Part shown: piece after piece, positions 37,070 through 46,904 of the stretch
Numbering within the stretch: position 1 is the stretch's first letter
Layout: each line of letters starts with the position of its first letter
NCBI RefSeq assembly: GCF_004794105.1
Contig: NZ_SRYR01000005.1
Span: 123,153 to 187,152 of the forward strand
DNA: 64,000 nt
Direction: 5' to 3'
Source of the DNA: Clostridium sartagoforme
GTDB lineage: Bacteria; Bacillota; Clostridia; Clostridiales; Clostridiaceae
The notes under the pieces: generated by a model
Told to the model about the DNA's origin: nothing
Seen by the model: the letters and a program-made list of their open reading frames with translations, nothing else
Databases searched by the model: none
Program-made: the position numbers and the translations under genes

Positions 37070-38368
37070 TTAATAATATCTTCTTCTTCTTCTTCTCTTA
37101 TTAGTATTAATAAGTCTAATAATTAATACTAAAAGAACTACTATTATAACTATAATTACTATTGATAATATATATAACGAAAGGTTAGTCTTAATTAAAT
37201 CCATTTTTGAAAGATTAATAGTACCTTTAACATCCATTGAATATCCAGGAGTACTGTAAGTTAACATTACTTCTTTATTACCACTTAAGCTCCAAGCATC
37301 TTTATTATTATTAGCATATGTAATACTTGCTTTTGCATCATTAAAATCATTTTTATAATATTGAACGTCTTCATTTAATGTAATTGGAGCAGTAATTTCT
37401 TTTTCAGTTCCAAAGAATTTAAAAGCTTTATAAGTTAAATTCACAGAACCTACTTCATCACCAGCTTTCTTGAAAGTTTCTTTCTCAGCTGAATAACTAT
37501 AATTAGCTATTTTTTCTGTATCTTCAAATACATTAAGACCAGTTGCACCATATTCAGATTTTAATACTACAGTTACAACATCTCTTCCATCTCTTTCATA
37601 AAAGCCTACAAAGCAGTGCCCAGCTAATTCTTCAGTACCTGTTTTTCCACCTATATTACCATTTTTACCTAGATTCTTATTTCTAGACTCTATAATAATA
37701 GGTGCACCATTTATAGTAACAGAAGTATTAGCGTTACTTGGAGAAATAATTTCTCTTACCCATTCATTTTGGAAAGCAGCAACAGCCATTTTAGCTAAAT
37801 CATAAGCTGTAGTCTTATTAACCTCTGTATTGCTAGGATTTAATGGGTCTATTTCTAGTCCAGATGGATTTTGAAAAACAGTATCTGTAAGCCCAAGTTC
37901 CTTAGCTTTATCATTCATCATCTGAACAAAATTATCTACAGTTCCACCGACAGATTCAGCCATTAAATAAGCTGTATCATTAGCAGAAAAAATTAGTACA
38001 GCCTTCATAGTATCTTCTGCAGAAATCTTATCACCAGGTTTAATACTAGTATAATTATTTAATGATGTTTCTGTAACCTTTAGAACATTTTCAGAAAATG
38101 TTAGTATATCTGCTTTTGATTTATTTTCTGCAAATAATAGTGCTGTCATTAGTTTAGTCGTACTTGCAGGAGAAAGCTTAACATCTGCATTTTTGGAATA
38201 AATAATTTCTCCAGTTTCTACATCCATAGTAATAGCAGATTCGCCAATTATTTCTGGTGCACTAGAATTATTCTCTATTGCACTAACGTTATTAGCTAAA
38301 GGAGCTAATAATGAAACAGAAAGAGCAAGCGCTAGTGTTTTTAATAGTTTTTTTACTTTCAAGTTCAT
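37070..38368 (-). CDS. D-alanyl-D-alanine carboxypeptidase (low-molecular-weight PBP)
   Basis: A protein of about 430 residues that trims the terminal D-Ala of peptidoglycan stem peptides. A signal peptide (TLALALSVSLLAPLANNVSA) is followed by the SxxK motif in SPASTTKLMTALL, the SxN motif in FSANDTAYL and KTG in GGKTGTEE. A beta-rich PBP5_C-like domain precedes a C-terminal membrane helix (ILSIVIIVIIVVLLVLII) and a basic tail of six Arg. ATG 38368 directly abuts GGGGAG; TTG 38362, spaced six bases, is the likelier start. Similar to DacA/DacF. Confidence 0.92.
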   Translation of the reverse strand: MNLKVKKLLKTLALALSVSLLAPLANNVSAIENNSSAPEIIGESAITMDVETGEIIYSKNADVKLSPASTTKLMTALLFAENKSKADILTFSENVLKVTETSLNNYTSIKPGDKISAEDTMKAVLIFSANDTAYLMAESVGGTVDNFVQMMNDKAKELGLTDTVFQNPSGLEIDPLNPSNTEVNKTTAYDLAKMAVAAFQNEWVREIISPSNANTSVTINGAPIIIESRNKNLGKNGNIGGKTGTEELAGHCFVGFYERDGRDVVTVVLKSEYGATGLNVFEDTEKIANYSYSAEKETFKKAGDEVGSVNLTYKAFKFFGTEKEITAPITLNEDVQYYKNDFNDAKASITYANNNKDAWSLSGNKEVMLTYSTPGYSMDVKGTINLSKMDLIKTNLSLYILSIVIIVIIVVLLVLIIRLINTNKRRRRRRYY

Positions 38369-38515
38369 CTCCCCATTTCTTAAGGTTTATTTTGTCACAT
38401 ATCTTAAAGTATAACATCTACATCTAATAATAACAATAAATAGAGTAGTTGTTAAGTGGTTTAAATTACATATAATATATTTTTAATATTTGTACAAAAT
38501 AAAGTATTATAGGAG

Positions 38516-39265
38516 GTGGTTACTATAAGAAAAATATATATTTTTATATTGTCTCTTTTTATTTTTATTAGTTATAATTCTATCCATGTATCGGCACTAT
38601 ATACAACAACTCCTAAAAAAACAGTTTACTTAACTTTTGATGATGGACCATCAGTTAAAATAACTAAGGATATTATTGATATTCTAAAGGCCAATAATAT
38701 TAAAGGAACATTTTTTGTAGTTGGAGATTATATAAGTATTTATCCTTATTTGCTAGAAGAATTAGAAAATAGTAATATGTCTATAATGCCTCATTGCAAT
38801 TATCACGATTATAAAGCCTTATATAAAAATGAAGAAGCATACTTTACGGATTTAAATAAGTGTATAAGTAATATTAAAAAAGTAATAGGGGATAAGAAAA
38901 TGAATTTTGTAAGGTTACCTGGTGGAGCAGATAATACTTATTGCGAAGCTGAAACATTAAAAAAAATTAAATCTAATCTTTTAAGTAAGGATATAAATTA
39001 TATAGATTGGACAATAGATACAGGAGACTCTGAAAGTTATGATATATCTAAAGATTATTTAATTTCTAGAATCAGGGATGAAGGTTGTCTATATGATGTT
39101 GAAGTAGTATTAATGCATGACCTTGGTGGTAAGAATACTACAGTTGAAGCACTTCAAGGAATAATAGATATATATAAGGAAAAGGGATATGAATTTAAAA
39201 CTCTTAACTATATTGAAGATCAGGAAATAGAATACTTAAAGAAGATAAACGTTCTTAATAAATAG
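38516..39265 (+). CDS. Polysaccharide deacetylase (NodB domain), exported
   Basis: A protein of about 246 residues. A signal sequence (IYIFILSLFIFISYNSIHVSA) leads into a NodB domain: TFDDGPSVKITKDII with the two metal/catalytic Asp, HCNYH with the two metal His, RLPGGADN and the late LMHDLGG. Such enzymes deacetylate peptidoglycan GlcNAc or other surface glycans. The frame's GTG 38516 lies inside the near-perfect SD sequence AGGAGGTGG (38511-38519), so it cannot be used with it; ATA at 38525, eight bases after AGGAGG, fits better. No ATG, GTG or TTG is well placed. Confidence 0.85.
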   Translation: MVTIRKIYIFILSLFIFISYNSIHVSALYTTTPKKTVYLTFDDGPSVKITKDIIDILKANNIKGTFFVVGDYISIYPYLLEELENSNMSIMPHCNYHDYKALYKNEEAYFTDLNKCISNIKKVIGDKKMNFVRLPGGADNTYCEAETLKKIKSNLLSKDINYIDWTIDTGDSESYDISKDYLISRIRDEGCLYDVEVVLMHDLGGKNTTVEALQGIIDIYKEKGYEFKTLNYIEDQEIEYLKKINVLNK

Positions 39266-39267
39266 AG

Positions 39268-39391
39268 AGGTGCTGTGGCACAATTAAAAATTAAGAATGA
39301 GAAATGAAAAATTAGGGGGAAAACTTCTTACGGAGGTTTAAAAAATAATATTTAAGGCTGTAGCACAATTAAGACTTTTGTACTACAGCCC
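39268..39391. repeat. R1 palindromic repeat with terminal hairpin
   Basis: GTGCTGTGGCAC at 39270-39281 begins the unit; an ACTTCTTACGGAGGT stem follows. At 39356-39391 GGCTGTAGCAC and GTACTACAGCC form a second stem between the convergent genes that may serve as terminator. Confidence 0.65.
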
Positions 39392-39396
39392 TAGAT

Positions 39397-40122
39397 TTAT
39401 TTACTTTCTAGTCTTTTTATCATATAATTTTTAGCTTTTAGTTCTAATGTGTCATCTAATGGCTCTAAAGTTACATTTTCATATTTATTATTTAAAGCTA
39501 TAGATAAAAATCTATCAGCAAGCTCTGGATTCTTTGATAAAAGGGATCCGTGGAAGTAGCTACAATAAGTATTTTTATAAATACATCCTTCATATCCATC
39601 TTCACCATTATTACCAAATCCAGTTATACACTTACCAAGTGGTTTTAAGCCGTTTATATAAGTTCTTCCAGAATGATTTTCAAAACCTACATAAGTTTCA
39701 TTAAATTCTTCATTATGAATTACTGTATTTCCAATGAATCTTGTTTCACCACCATCGGTATGTATATCTAAAATTCCAAGACCTTCGATTCTTTCACCAT
39801 TTGGAGCCATATAGTAATTACCTAAAAGTTGATATCCACCACAAATTGCAATTACAACTTTATTAGATTCAACGTATTCTCTTAATTTATCTTTTTTATT
39901 AGTTTTTAAGTCATCAGATACTATTGATTGCTCGTAGTCCTGGCCACCACCAAAGAAAAGAATATCAGTATTTTCTACATCGAATTCATCATTTAATGAA
40001 GTATTGATTATATTTACCTTTATACCTCTTGCTTCCGCTCTATGTTTTAATATTAATATATTACCAACATCACCATATACATTAAGTAAGTCAGGATAAA
40101 GGTGACAAATATTTAGTTCCAT
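39397..40122 (-). CDS. gatD: Lipid II isoglutaminyl synthase, glutaminase subunit
   Basis: A 241-residue CobB/CobQ-type glutamine amidotransferase. The nucleophile is in VIAICGGYQLLG (Cys near residue 94) and the catalytic His in a later segment around ENHSGRTYI or SYFHGSLLSKNP. HLYPDLLNVYGDVGNI is a GatD signature at the N-terminus. With MurT it amidates the alpha-carboxyl of D-Glu in lipid II, feeding ammonia to the ligase. It lies 16 nt after murT in the same operon. ATG 40122 follows AAGGAG. Confidence 0.93.
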   Translation of the reverse strand: MELNICHLYPDLLNVYGDVGNILILKHRAEARGIKVNIINTSLNDEFDVENTDILFFGGGQDYEQSIVSDDLKTNKKDKLREYVESNKVVIAICGGYQLLGNYYMAPNGERIEGLGILDIHTDGGETRFIGNTVIHNEEFNETYVGFENHSGRTYINGLKPLGKCITGFGNNGEDGYEGCIYKNTYCSYFHGSLLSKNPELADRFLSIALNNKYENVTLEPLDDTLELKAKNYMIKRLESK

Positions 40123-40138
40123 AATTATTTCTCCTTTC

Positions 40139-41500
40139 TTACCATAATTTCTTTATATATCCCTTAGAATAAAGATGTTTTCTATAATTTATCATTGCAG
40201 TATAAGTAGCTAAAATATATATTTTATTATTAGTACTTTCCTTTATTTTAGAAGTTAGATTTTCAAATTCAGTTTCAATAATAAATTTCTCTTCCTCTAA
40301 CCCTGCAATCTTAAGCCTTACAGCCATATCATAACATCTAAGTCCAGATATAAAGACTTCATCTATATTTAAATTATGTAGTTTTTCAAAATCTACATCC
40401 CAGATCCAAGATACATCAGTACCATCTGCATAATTATCATTTAATAAAAATGCACAAGAAAAGCTTTCTTTATTTAAGCATAATGTATCTAGTGCTTGAT
40501 TGTATCCAGCAGGATTTTTAACAAGAATTATCTTAACTTCATTTCCATCTATATTTAAGGATTCCTGTCTACCGAAACTAGAATCTTGGTTTTCTAATGA
40601 TTTAATAATTGATTCATCCTTAACTCCAAGCTCTTTAGTTATAGCAAAAGCACAAAGAGCATTATAGATATTATAAACTCCAGATTGACTAACCTCTATA
40701 TCTAAGTTGTTAATTTTAACAGTAGAGCTATCAGGTGATAGGTCTAAAATTTCATTAACAGCATACTTTAACTCAGCTCTTTTAAAACCACAGCCTGTAC
40801 AGTAAAAATCTCCAAGATGGTTATATGTAATATGATTATATTCATAAGGAGCCTTACAGAATTTACAGAACTTAGCATCTGCATTAACATCTATCTTAGT
40901 ATCTTCATTTATTTTTGCATTAAAGCCATAAAACACAGTTTTATTTGGCAAATCTAAATTGCCTAATAAAGATTCATCACCATTTAAGACTAAAGTTGTA
41001 TCTTTAGTTAAAGTAATTCCTTCTAATATTTTATTTAAGGTAGTATATACTTCTCCATATCTATCTAACTGATCTCTAAAAAGATTAGTTACAGTGATTA
41101 TTTCTGGAGTTATATATTTTGTTATATATTTTAAGTTTGCTTCATCTACTTCTATGATGGCATAGGCATCTTCAGTTTTACTAAAGAATTTGTAGTTATC
41201 TATAAAAGTAGTAACTATACCAGGGAATAAATTTGCTCCTGTATTATTTGTAATTACCTTTTTACCATCCTCCTTTACTATGTTATAAATCATACTTGTT
41301 GTTGTTGTCTTTCCATTAGTACCAGTAACTAATACAACTTTATAGCCTTGAGATACTCTTTTAAGAATATTTCTATCTATTTTTAAGGCTACTTTACCAG
41401 GGAAGGTAGTTCCCCCTTTTAGTATTGTTTTTGTAAGAAAAATTGTTATTTTTGAAGCTAATATGCTTACTATAGATTTAATACTAATATTATTCACCAC
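40139..41500 (-). CDS. murT: Lipid II isoglutaminyl synthase, Mur ligase-like subunit
   Basis: A protein of about 450 residues: Mur ligase central domain with the ATP loop GTNGKTTTTSM and the VDEANL segment, a four-Cys zinc ribbon (CKFCKAPYEYNHI then CTGCGFKR) inserted as in MurT, and a C-terminal DUF1727-like domain. It activates D-Glu of lipid II for amidation by GatD ammonia. The frame opens with GTG GTG at 41500-41495, but these bases are the SD itself (AAGGTGGTGA, minus strand 41503-41494). No ATG, GTG or TTG follows soon; ATT at 41488 is correctly spaced and gives ISIKSIVSIL. Confidence 0.92.
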   Translation of the reverse strand: MVNNISIKSIVSILASKITIFLTKTILKGGTTFPGKVALKIDRNILKRVSQGYKVVLVTGTNGKTTTTSMIYNIVKEDGKKVITNNTGANLFPGIVTTFIDNYKFFSKTEDAYAIIEVDEANLKYITKYITPEIITVTNLFRDQLDRYGEVYTTLNKILEGITLTKDTTLVLNGDESLLGNLDLPNKTVFYGFNAKINEDTKIDVNADAKFCKFCKAPYEYNHITYNHLGDFYCTGCGFKRAELKYAVNEILDLSPDSSTVKINNLDIEVSQSGVYNIYNALCAFAITKELGVKDESIIKSLENQDSSFGRQESLNIDGNEVKIILVKNPAGYNQALDTLCLNKESFSCAFLLNDNYADGTDVSWIWDVDFEKLHNLNIDEVFISGLRCYDMAVRLKIAGLEEEKFIIETEFENLTSKIKESTNNKIYILATYTAMINYRKHLYSKGYIKKLW

Positions 41501-41786
41501 CTTAATATACTTATCAAATATTATTTACAATTATTTAATTATATAAACAAGTATTGTAATAATTTTTGATTTTAACTATCAATAGTATATCATAACTTTT
41601 TATCTGAAAGAATAATGATATTATAAGAATTTATTAAATATAGAAATTTCATAAGGTTAATTAAAGAGTGGTCGTTACATATGTAGAAAAGATGTAAAAG
41701 TAAATGGAAATTGACAAGACTAATTAAAGAAGCAATAATTATAATAAAGGTAATTATATTTATGATATTTATAGGAGATGAGTGAT

Positions 41787-42704
41787 ATGGAAAGATATAG
41801 CTTTAAAAATAGTATTGGTTCTGATATTGCATATTATAAATGGGGAAAAGATATAAAAAATCCAAAAGGTGTTGTACAAATAGTCCATGGAATGTCTGAG
41901 TGGGTAGGTAGATATGATTATTTTGCAGAAAAGTTAGTGGATGAGGGATATATAGTATATGGTCATGATCATTGTGGACATGGTAATAGTTCCTTAGATA
42001 AATCTAGTTTAGGCTTTTTTAAAGAAGGTGATAGTTTTTATATAATGTTAGATGATATAAGGAAAGTTAACGAAATAATAAAAACTGAAAATAAAGATTT
42101 GCCTATAGTTCTTTTTGGACATAGTATGGGATCATTTTTAAGTCAAAGATATTTACAGGAATATGGAGATACTATAGATGCTTTAATTTTATCAGGTACT
42201 AATGGTAAGCAGAAATCATATACTAAAGCTGGGATTTTAGTATCTAGATTAGAAAATATCTTAAGGGGACGAGAAAATAGAAGCAGAGTAATGGATAAGC
42301 TTTCCTTTGGAGGATTTAATAGTAGTGTTAAAAACTCTAATACCGACTTTGATTGGCTTAGTAGTGATGAGAAGGAAGTTATGAAGTACATTGAAGATGA
42401 TTTTTGTGGTTTTGTATATCCTTCAGAGTTTTATTATTACTTAATTAAAGGAATTCATGATATACATAAAAACGAAAATTTGGAGAAGGTAAAGAAAGTT
42501 AATATTCCAATATATATTTTTGCTGGGGATAGGGATCCAGTAGGATATTTTGGAGAAGGAATTAAAAGTTTATATAACACTTATAAAAGCTTAGGAGTTA
42601 AGGATTTGAAATATAAGTTATATAAAGATGGTAGACATGAAATGTTAAATGAAGTGAATAAGGATGAAGTAATAGAGGATATATTAAACTGGATAAAAAG
42701 GTAA
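41787..42704 (+). CDS. Alpha/beta hydrolase, monoacylglycerol lipase/lysophospholipase-like
   Basis: A 305-residue cytoplasmic hydrolase of the serine aminopeptidase S33/Hydrolase_4 type. The oxyanion region is VQIVHGMSEWVGRY, the nucleophile is in LFGHSMGSFLSQ, the acid in FAGDRDPVG and the His in KDGRHEMLNE. GHDHCGHGNS is typical of monoacylglycerol lipase-like proteins. ATG 41787 is preferred; ATG 41778 abuts AGGAG, while 41787 is nine bases away. A long R1 hairpin ends the transcript. Confidence 0.88.
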   Translation: MERYSFKNSIGSDIAYYKWGKDIKNPKGVVQIVHGMSEWVGRYDYFAEKLVDEGYIVYGHDHCGHGNSSLDKSSLGFFKEGDSFYIMLDDIRKVNEIIKTENKDLPIVLFGHSMGSFLSQRYLQEYGDTIDALILSGTNGKQKSYTKAGILVSRLENILRGRENRSRVMDKLSFGGFNSSVKNSNTDFDWLSSDEKEVMKYIEDDFCGFVYPSEFYYYLIKGIHDIHKNENLEKVKKVNIPIYIFAGDRDPVGYFGEGIKSLYNTYKSLGVKDLKYKLYKDGRHEMLNEVNKDEVIEDILNWIKR

Positions 42705-42716
42705 AATATTATGAGT

Positions 42717-42811
42717 GCTGTCGCAGAATGAAAAAAATTAATAATGAATAATTATTCATTATTAATTTTTAATTCTTAATTTGGGTTGTTTATGCGACAG
42801 CCTCTTTTTTT
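42717..42811 (+). terminator. R1-derived terminator
   Basis: GCTGTCGCA at 42717-42725 pairs with TGCGACAGC at 42793-42801, then CTC and a T run. Inside, ATTAATAATGAATAATTATTCATTATTAAT is a perfect palindrome. Confidence 0.82.
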
Positions 42812-42900
42812 ATATTAATATAAATTTTTTTTGCATATTCACATATAATAGGAAATGTTGTAAAATTATGTAGTAAATATAGATAGTGAGGAGAATTAAG

Positions 42901-44841
42901 TTGGACTATAATGCTTTTAGAGAAAAAATATACTATATGACTCCAAAAGATTTATTAACTTATGTTTTTTATAGCGTAATAGCTTATTGTATATTTGAAA
43001 TTATGTCCTTTAGATACACAGAAATAGTTTATGATATTGTTGGACTTTTAAGTTTGATAATTTGTATGATATTAATTATGTTCTCAATGCATTTGAAAAA
43101 TCTAACTAAGAAAGAGATATATGGATTAGTACAACTAGTTTTATTTATTACTATGATTGTGATAATTATTTCTATTACTCCAGAGTATTACTTTATAGAT
43201 TTTAAGATTTTCTTAAGTAAGATTGGTTTTTTAAGTTTTAACACTTTAAAATACAATAACTTAATTATTATGTACTTTATAATAGCAAAATATAGGGTAA
43301 GTGAAGTTAACAGTAAAATTATTTATTTTGAATATATATTATTATTAGTTATACTCAGTTTCTTAGGCTGTATTAATAATAAGTATGAATATATGTTTTT
43401 AGGATTAATATATAGAATATCTTCATTAGTGCTTATTTTTAAAGCATATAAATATATATGTAAATCTGGAGTTAAATTTGATGGAAAGGTAGATTTATTA
43501 AAAATTAATTTAAATTTTGCTACATTGAACTTATTTGTTAGGTTGTTTTCAAATATTTTTAATATATATATGGTTATAGATTTAATTGATATTTTAATGA
43601 GAATAATTTTTATAGCTATTTTAGTTTCTATAGTTTTTAATATTACAAAAGAAAACTATAACTTTATATTTAAGGAAACTGTAAACACAAGTAAGTATTT
43701 AGAGGAAATAAATAATAAAATAATAAAGAATAATTACAAATTGGAAGTAGCTTATAAAAAAATAAAGGACAAGCAACAATTATATAAAAGCTTTCTTAGC
43801 AGTCTACCTCATCCAATTGTAATAGTTAACCGAAATCTTAGAATTTCATATTGTAATTTAAATTTTTTAAATTCTATTGGAGAAAAGAATTTAAGAAGGG
43901 TAGTTAATAGAAGAATCGAGAGCTATATTGATATTAGTTCAAGTACAAAGGAAATATTGTCAGGATTTAATAAAAATGAAAAAGTTTCATACTCAACTTC
44001 TATTACAATAAATGGCAAACAATTTGAATGTAGATTTTTAGGTCTAAATACTGAAGAAAATGAATTTATATTATTGTTAAAGGACTTAACTGAGGAATTA
44101 AAGTTAAGGGATATGAAAGAAGAGCTAGAAAGTATAAAGATGAAAGAAGAAATAAAAAAGAACTTTCTATCAAACATATCACATGATTTAAAGATTCCAG
44201 TTAATATAATTTATTCAGCAATTCAATTAGAAAAGATATTAATAGATAATAATGATATAGATAAACTAGCTTTTTATAATGAAATAGGCAAGGAGAATTG
44301 TTTTATCTTAACAAAGTTTACTAATAACTTAATAGATATTAGTAAGATAGATTCTTCAAATTTAGAAGCTAACTTAATATATGATAATATTGTTGTATTT
44401 ATAGAAGATTATTTAATTTCTTTAAATACATATATCAAAAATAGTGGTATAAATCTTCTGTTTGATACAGAGGAAGAGGAAATCTATACTTATTTTGATA
44501 CAGAAATGATGCAAAGGGTTATTCTAAATTTAGTTTCAAATTCTATAAAATTCACTAAAAAAGGTGGAACTATATTTACAAGAATTAAGGTTGAATTAGA
44601 CTTAGTAATAATTGAGATAGGGGATAATGGAGAAGGAATGAGTGAAGAGTTTGTAAAGAAGGCATTTAATAAATATGAAATGGAAGAAAGAGCAAAAACA
44701 TATAATCCTAATGGTTCTGGGGTTGGATTATTTGTAGTATATAATTTAATAAAAGCGCAAAATGGTAATGTTGAAATTAAGAGTGAAGAAGGTAATGGAA
44801 CTACCTTTAGAATTAGCTTTAATAAGGGGAAGGGTGCTTAA
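42901..44841 (+). CDS. Membrane sensor histidine kinase 1 (orphan, Spo0A-phosphorelay-like H-box)
   Basis: A protein of about 646 residues. Residues 1-250 contain about eight membrane segments, a MASE-like sensor. A PAS-like domain (about 300-390, LPHPIVIVNRNLRISYCN) and a short coiled coil lead to the dimerisation helix SNISHDLKIPVNIIYSAIQL with the phosphorylated His, then a HATPase with NLVSNSIKF (N-box), GDNGEGM (G1) and GSGVGLFVV (G2). TTG 42901 follows AGGAG by seven bases. No response regulator is adjacent. Such H-boxes occur in clostridial kinases thought to feed Spo0A; that link is inference. The next gene is a paralogue. Confidence 0.88.
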   Translation: MDYNAFREKIYYMTPKDLLTYVFYSVIAYCIFEIMSFRYTEIVYDIVGLLSLIICMILIMFSMHLKNLTKKEIYGLVQLVLFITMIVIIISITPEYYFIDFKIFLSKIGFLSFNTLKYNNLIIMYFIIAKYRVSEVNSKIIYFEYILLLVILSFLGCINNKYEYMFLGLIYRISSLVLIFKAYKYICKSGVKFDGKVDLLKINLNFATLNLFVRLFSNIFNIYMVIDLIDILMRIIFIAILVSIVFNITKENYNFIFKETVNTSKYLEEINNKIIKNNYKLEVAYKKIKDKQQLYKSFLSSLPHPIVIVNRNLRISYCNLNFLNSIGEKNLRRVVNRRIESYIDISSSTKEILSGFNKNEKVSYSTSITINGKQFECRFLGLNTEENEFILLLKDLTEELKLRDMKEELESIKMKEEIKKNFLSNISHDLKIPVNIIYSAIQLEKILIDNNDIDKLAFYNEIGKENCFILTKFTNNLIDISKIDSSNLEANLIYDNIVVFIEDYLISLNTYIKNSGINLLFDTEEEEIYTYFDTEMMQRVILNLVSNSIKFTKKGGTIFTRIKVELDLVIIEIGDNGEGMSEEFVKKAFNKYEMEERAKTYNPNGSGVGLFVVYNLIKAQNGNVEIKSEEGNGTTFRISFNKGKGA

Positions 44842-46860
44842 TTGAAGATGACTAGTGAGAAGGTTAGTTATAGATATAAGGGTTCTGCTTCTAATATTTT
44901 TATTCCTATGATTATCATATTAACAATACTAAGTATGGTATTTAAACTGAGAAGTGAGTATACGTTTATAGTGAAAATTATATGTTTTGCTATAGCAGTG
45001 ATGATATTTATTATTAGTATGATAAAGATTGGAAATAAAGATTTAGGAATATTAAAGCATATTGGAATTGGAAGCATTTTCATAGCTTTAGTTAGGTTTA
45101 TAGATATAGAATTCAATACTGGCATTAATGATATTTTAATAATATTATTTTATACTCAGGTTATAAGCTTAAGAGAACTTATGAATATAATGCTTAGTAT
45201 GTTTTTTTATGAGAAAGGAAAATCACCTTTATGGCAATCTATATTCTTTTTATGCACTACACCTTTTATTTATTATTGGATAAAAGGTGGCAATAAAGGA
45301 TTAGTACTTATTTCTAAAGCACATAGTGATTATTCTATATTATTCATTAGTGAAGTTATAATAATATTATTATATGTTATAATTATAGTTTTATATAATA
45401 AGTATAATTACAAGAGAGATAAAATTTGGATATTAATAAATGGACTATTAATAGTACTTAGTAGCATATTTGTTTATTTATCTAGAGTTTTAAATATAGA
45501 TTTAACATATTTAATAGGATTATCAAAGATTATAATGTATTTCTTAATATATGATAAATTTGAAGAAATATTGTTATATAATGCATTTTCAAATGCTTAT
45601 GAAAGCTTAAATAAGGCTAAAGAGACTAAAAGAAATTTAAATAAATCTTTAAAAAGAAGGGAAAAGGAACTATTAGAGTTAAACCTTCTTATAGAAAAAA
45701 GTGAAAAACGATATTACGATGTAGTACAGGCTTTTTCTAAGGGACTTCTACTATTTGAAAATAATTTTTTAACTTATTCTAATTACAATGATGAATGTTA
45801 TTATGAGCGAGATCCATCTATGTATCCAAGGAAGGATTTAATGGAATTAAGTACGATAATTGGTAGAATAACAGGAAGAAATTATTGTAAAGATGAAGAA
45901 ATAGAAGACTTTACAACAGAAATTGATATTACTGATGAAAATGGTGAAAAAAGAAACTTAGAAATATATTTAGTAAAGATTTATGGTAATAAAAAGCTAT
46001 TAGTATTTAATGATATTACGGATATTATTAAGAAGAGAAAAGAGATAGTTAATATTGAAAAGAAAATTAAAGATGAAAATATAAAAGAAGAATTTTACTC
46101 AAACATTTCTCATGAGCTTAGAACACCTATAAATGTAATTTATTCAGCATTGCAACTAAATGATATATATTTAAAAAATAATGAGATTACTAAAATCAAT
46201 AAGAACAATGAGATTATAAAACAAAACTGCCTAAGGCTTATAAGAACTATAAGTAATTTTATAGATAGTAATAAGCTAAACGAAGGTTTCTTAGAGGTAG
46301 ATAAGAAGATTTATAATGTTGTAGAAATAATTGAAAATATAGTTTTAGCATGTGATTATTATATGAAACTTAGGAATATAAATTTGATTTTTGATCCTGA
46401 GAGAGAAGAAATAAAATTCTTATGTGATAAGGGACAAATTGAGAGGATAATGCTAAATATTTTATCTAATTCATTAAAATATGGTAAAGATAATGGACAT
46501 ATTTATGTAACTGTAAATATTAAAGATTCTAGTAGCATTGTTATAAAGGTAGTTAATGATGCAGAAGCTATTCCAGAAGATAAGAGAAAAGATATATTTG
46601 AGAAATTTACTAAGGTTAACTCTTCATTAAGTAGAACTTCAGAAGGAAGTGGACTTGGATTGTTTTTAACAAAAGGACTAGTTAAAAACCACAATGGAGA
46701 AATAAGTATTAGCACAGGAGTAAAATTTGGAAACACCTTTAAGATAGTATTTCCTTATGATAAAAGCATAGAAGGTGAAGAGGTTATATCAACAGTAGGT
46801 TTGAAAATAAATCCTCTTGAAGAAAAGGTAGACATAGAATTTTCAGATATCTATTTTTAA
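44842..46860 (+). CDS. Membrane sensor histidine kinase 2 (paralogue of the preceding)
   Basis: A 672-residue kinase whose TTG start at 44842 directly follows the previous stop, so the two are coupled. About seven or eight membrane segments occupy residues 10-245, a PAS-like region covers about 285-395, and SNISHELRTPINVIYSALQL holds the phosphorylated His. The HATPase shows NILSNSLKY, a diverged G1 box NDAEAIPED and GSGLGLFLT. The domain order repeats that of kinase 1, indicating tandem duplication. The altered G1 glycines may lower ATP binding. The two could act as a heterodimer or as alternative inputs. Confidence 0.87.
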   Translation: MKMTSEKVSYRYKGSASNIFIPMIIILTILSMVFKLRSEYTFIVKIICFAIAVMIFIISMIKIGNKDLGILKHIGIGSIFIALVRFIDIEFNTGINDILIILFYTQVISLRELMNIMLSMFFYEKGKSPLWQSIFFLCTTPFIYYWIKGGNKGLVLISKAHSDYSILFISEVIIILLYVIIIVLYNKYNYKRDKIWILINGLLIVLSSIFVYLSRVLNIDLTYLIGLSKIIMYFLIYDKFEEILLYNAFSNAYESLNKAKETKRNLNKSLKRREKELLELNLLIEKSEKRYYDVVQAFSKGLLLFENNFLTYSNYNDECYYERDPSMYPRKDLMELSTIIGRITGRNYCKDEEIEDFTTEIDITDENGEKRNLEIYLVKIYGNKKLLVFNDITDIIKKRKEIVNIEKKIKDENIKEEFYSNISHELRTPINVIYSALQLNDIYLKNNEITKINKNNEIIKQNCLRLIRTISNFIDSNKLNEGFLEVDKKIYNVVEIIENIVLACDYYMKLRNINLIFDPEREEIKFLCDKGQIERIMLNILSNSLKYGKDNGHIYVTVNIKDSSSIVIKVVNDAEAIPEDKRKDIFEKFTKVNSSLSRTSEGSGLGLFLTKGLVKNHNGEISISTGVKFGNTFKIVFPYDKSIEGEEVISTVGLKINPLEEKVDIEFSDIYF

Positions 46861-46904
46861 CATAACACTATAGTTTTAAGCATATATATAAGTTGTGGAT
46901 TTTG

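Noticed and set aside
41711..41739. TTGACA at 41711 with TATAAT downstream as promoter of the hydrolase gene
   Set aside because: The spacer to the good -10 box is about 23 bp; a weaker AATAAT at 17 bp is possible, but not enough to call.
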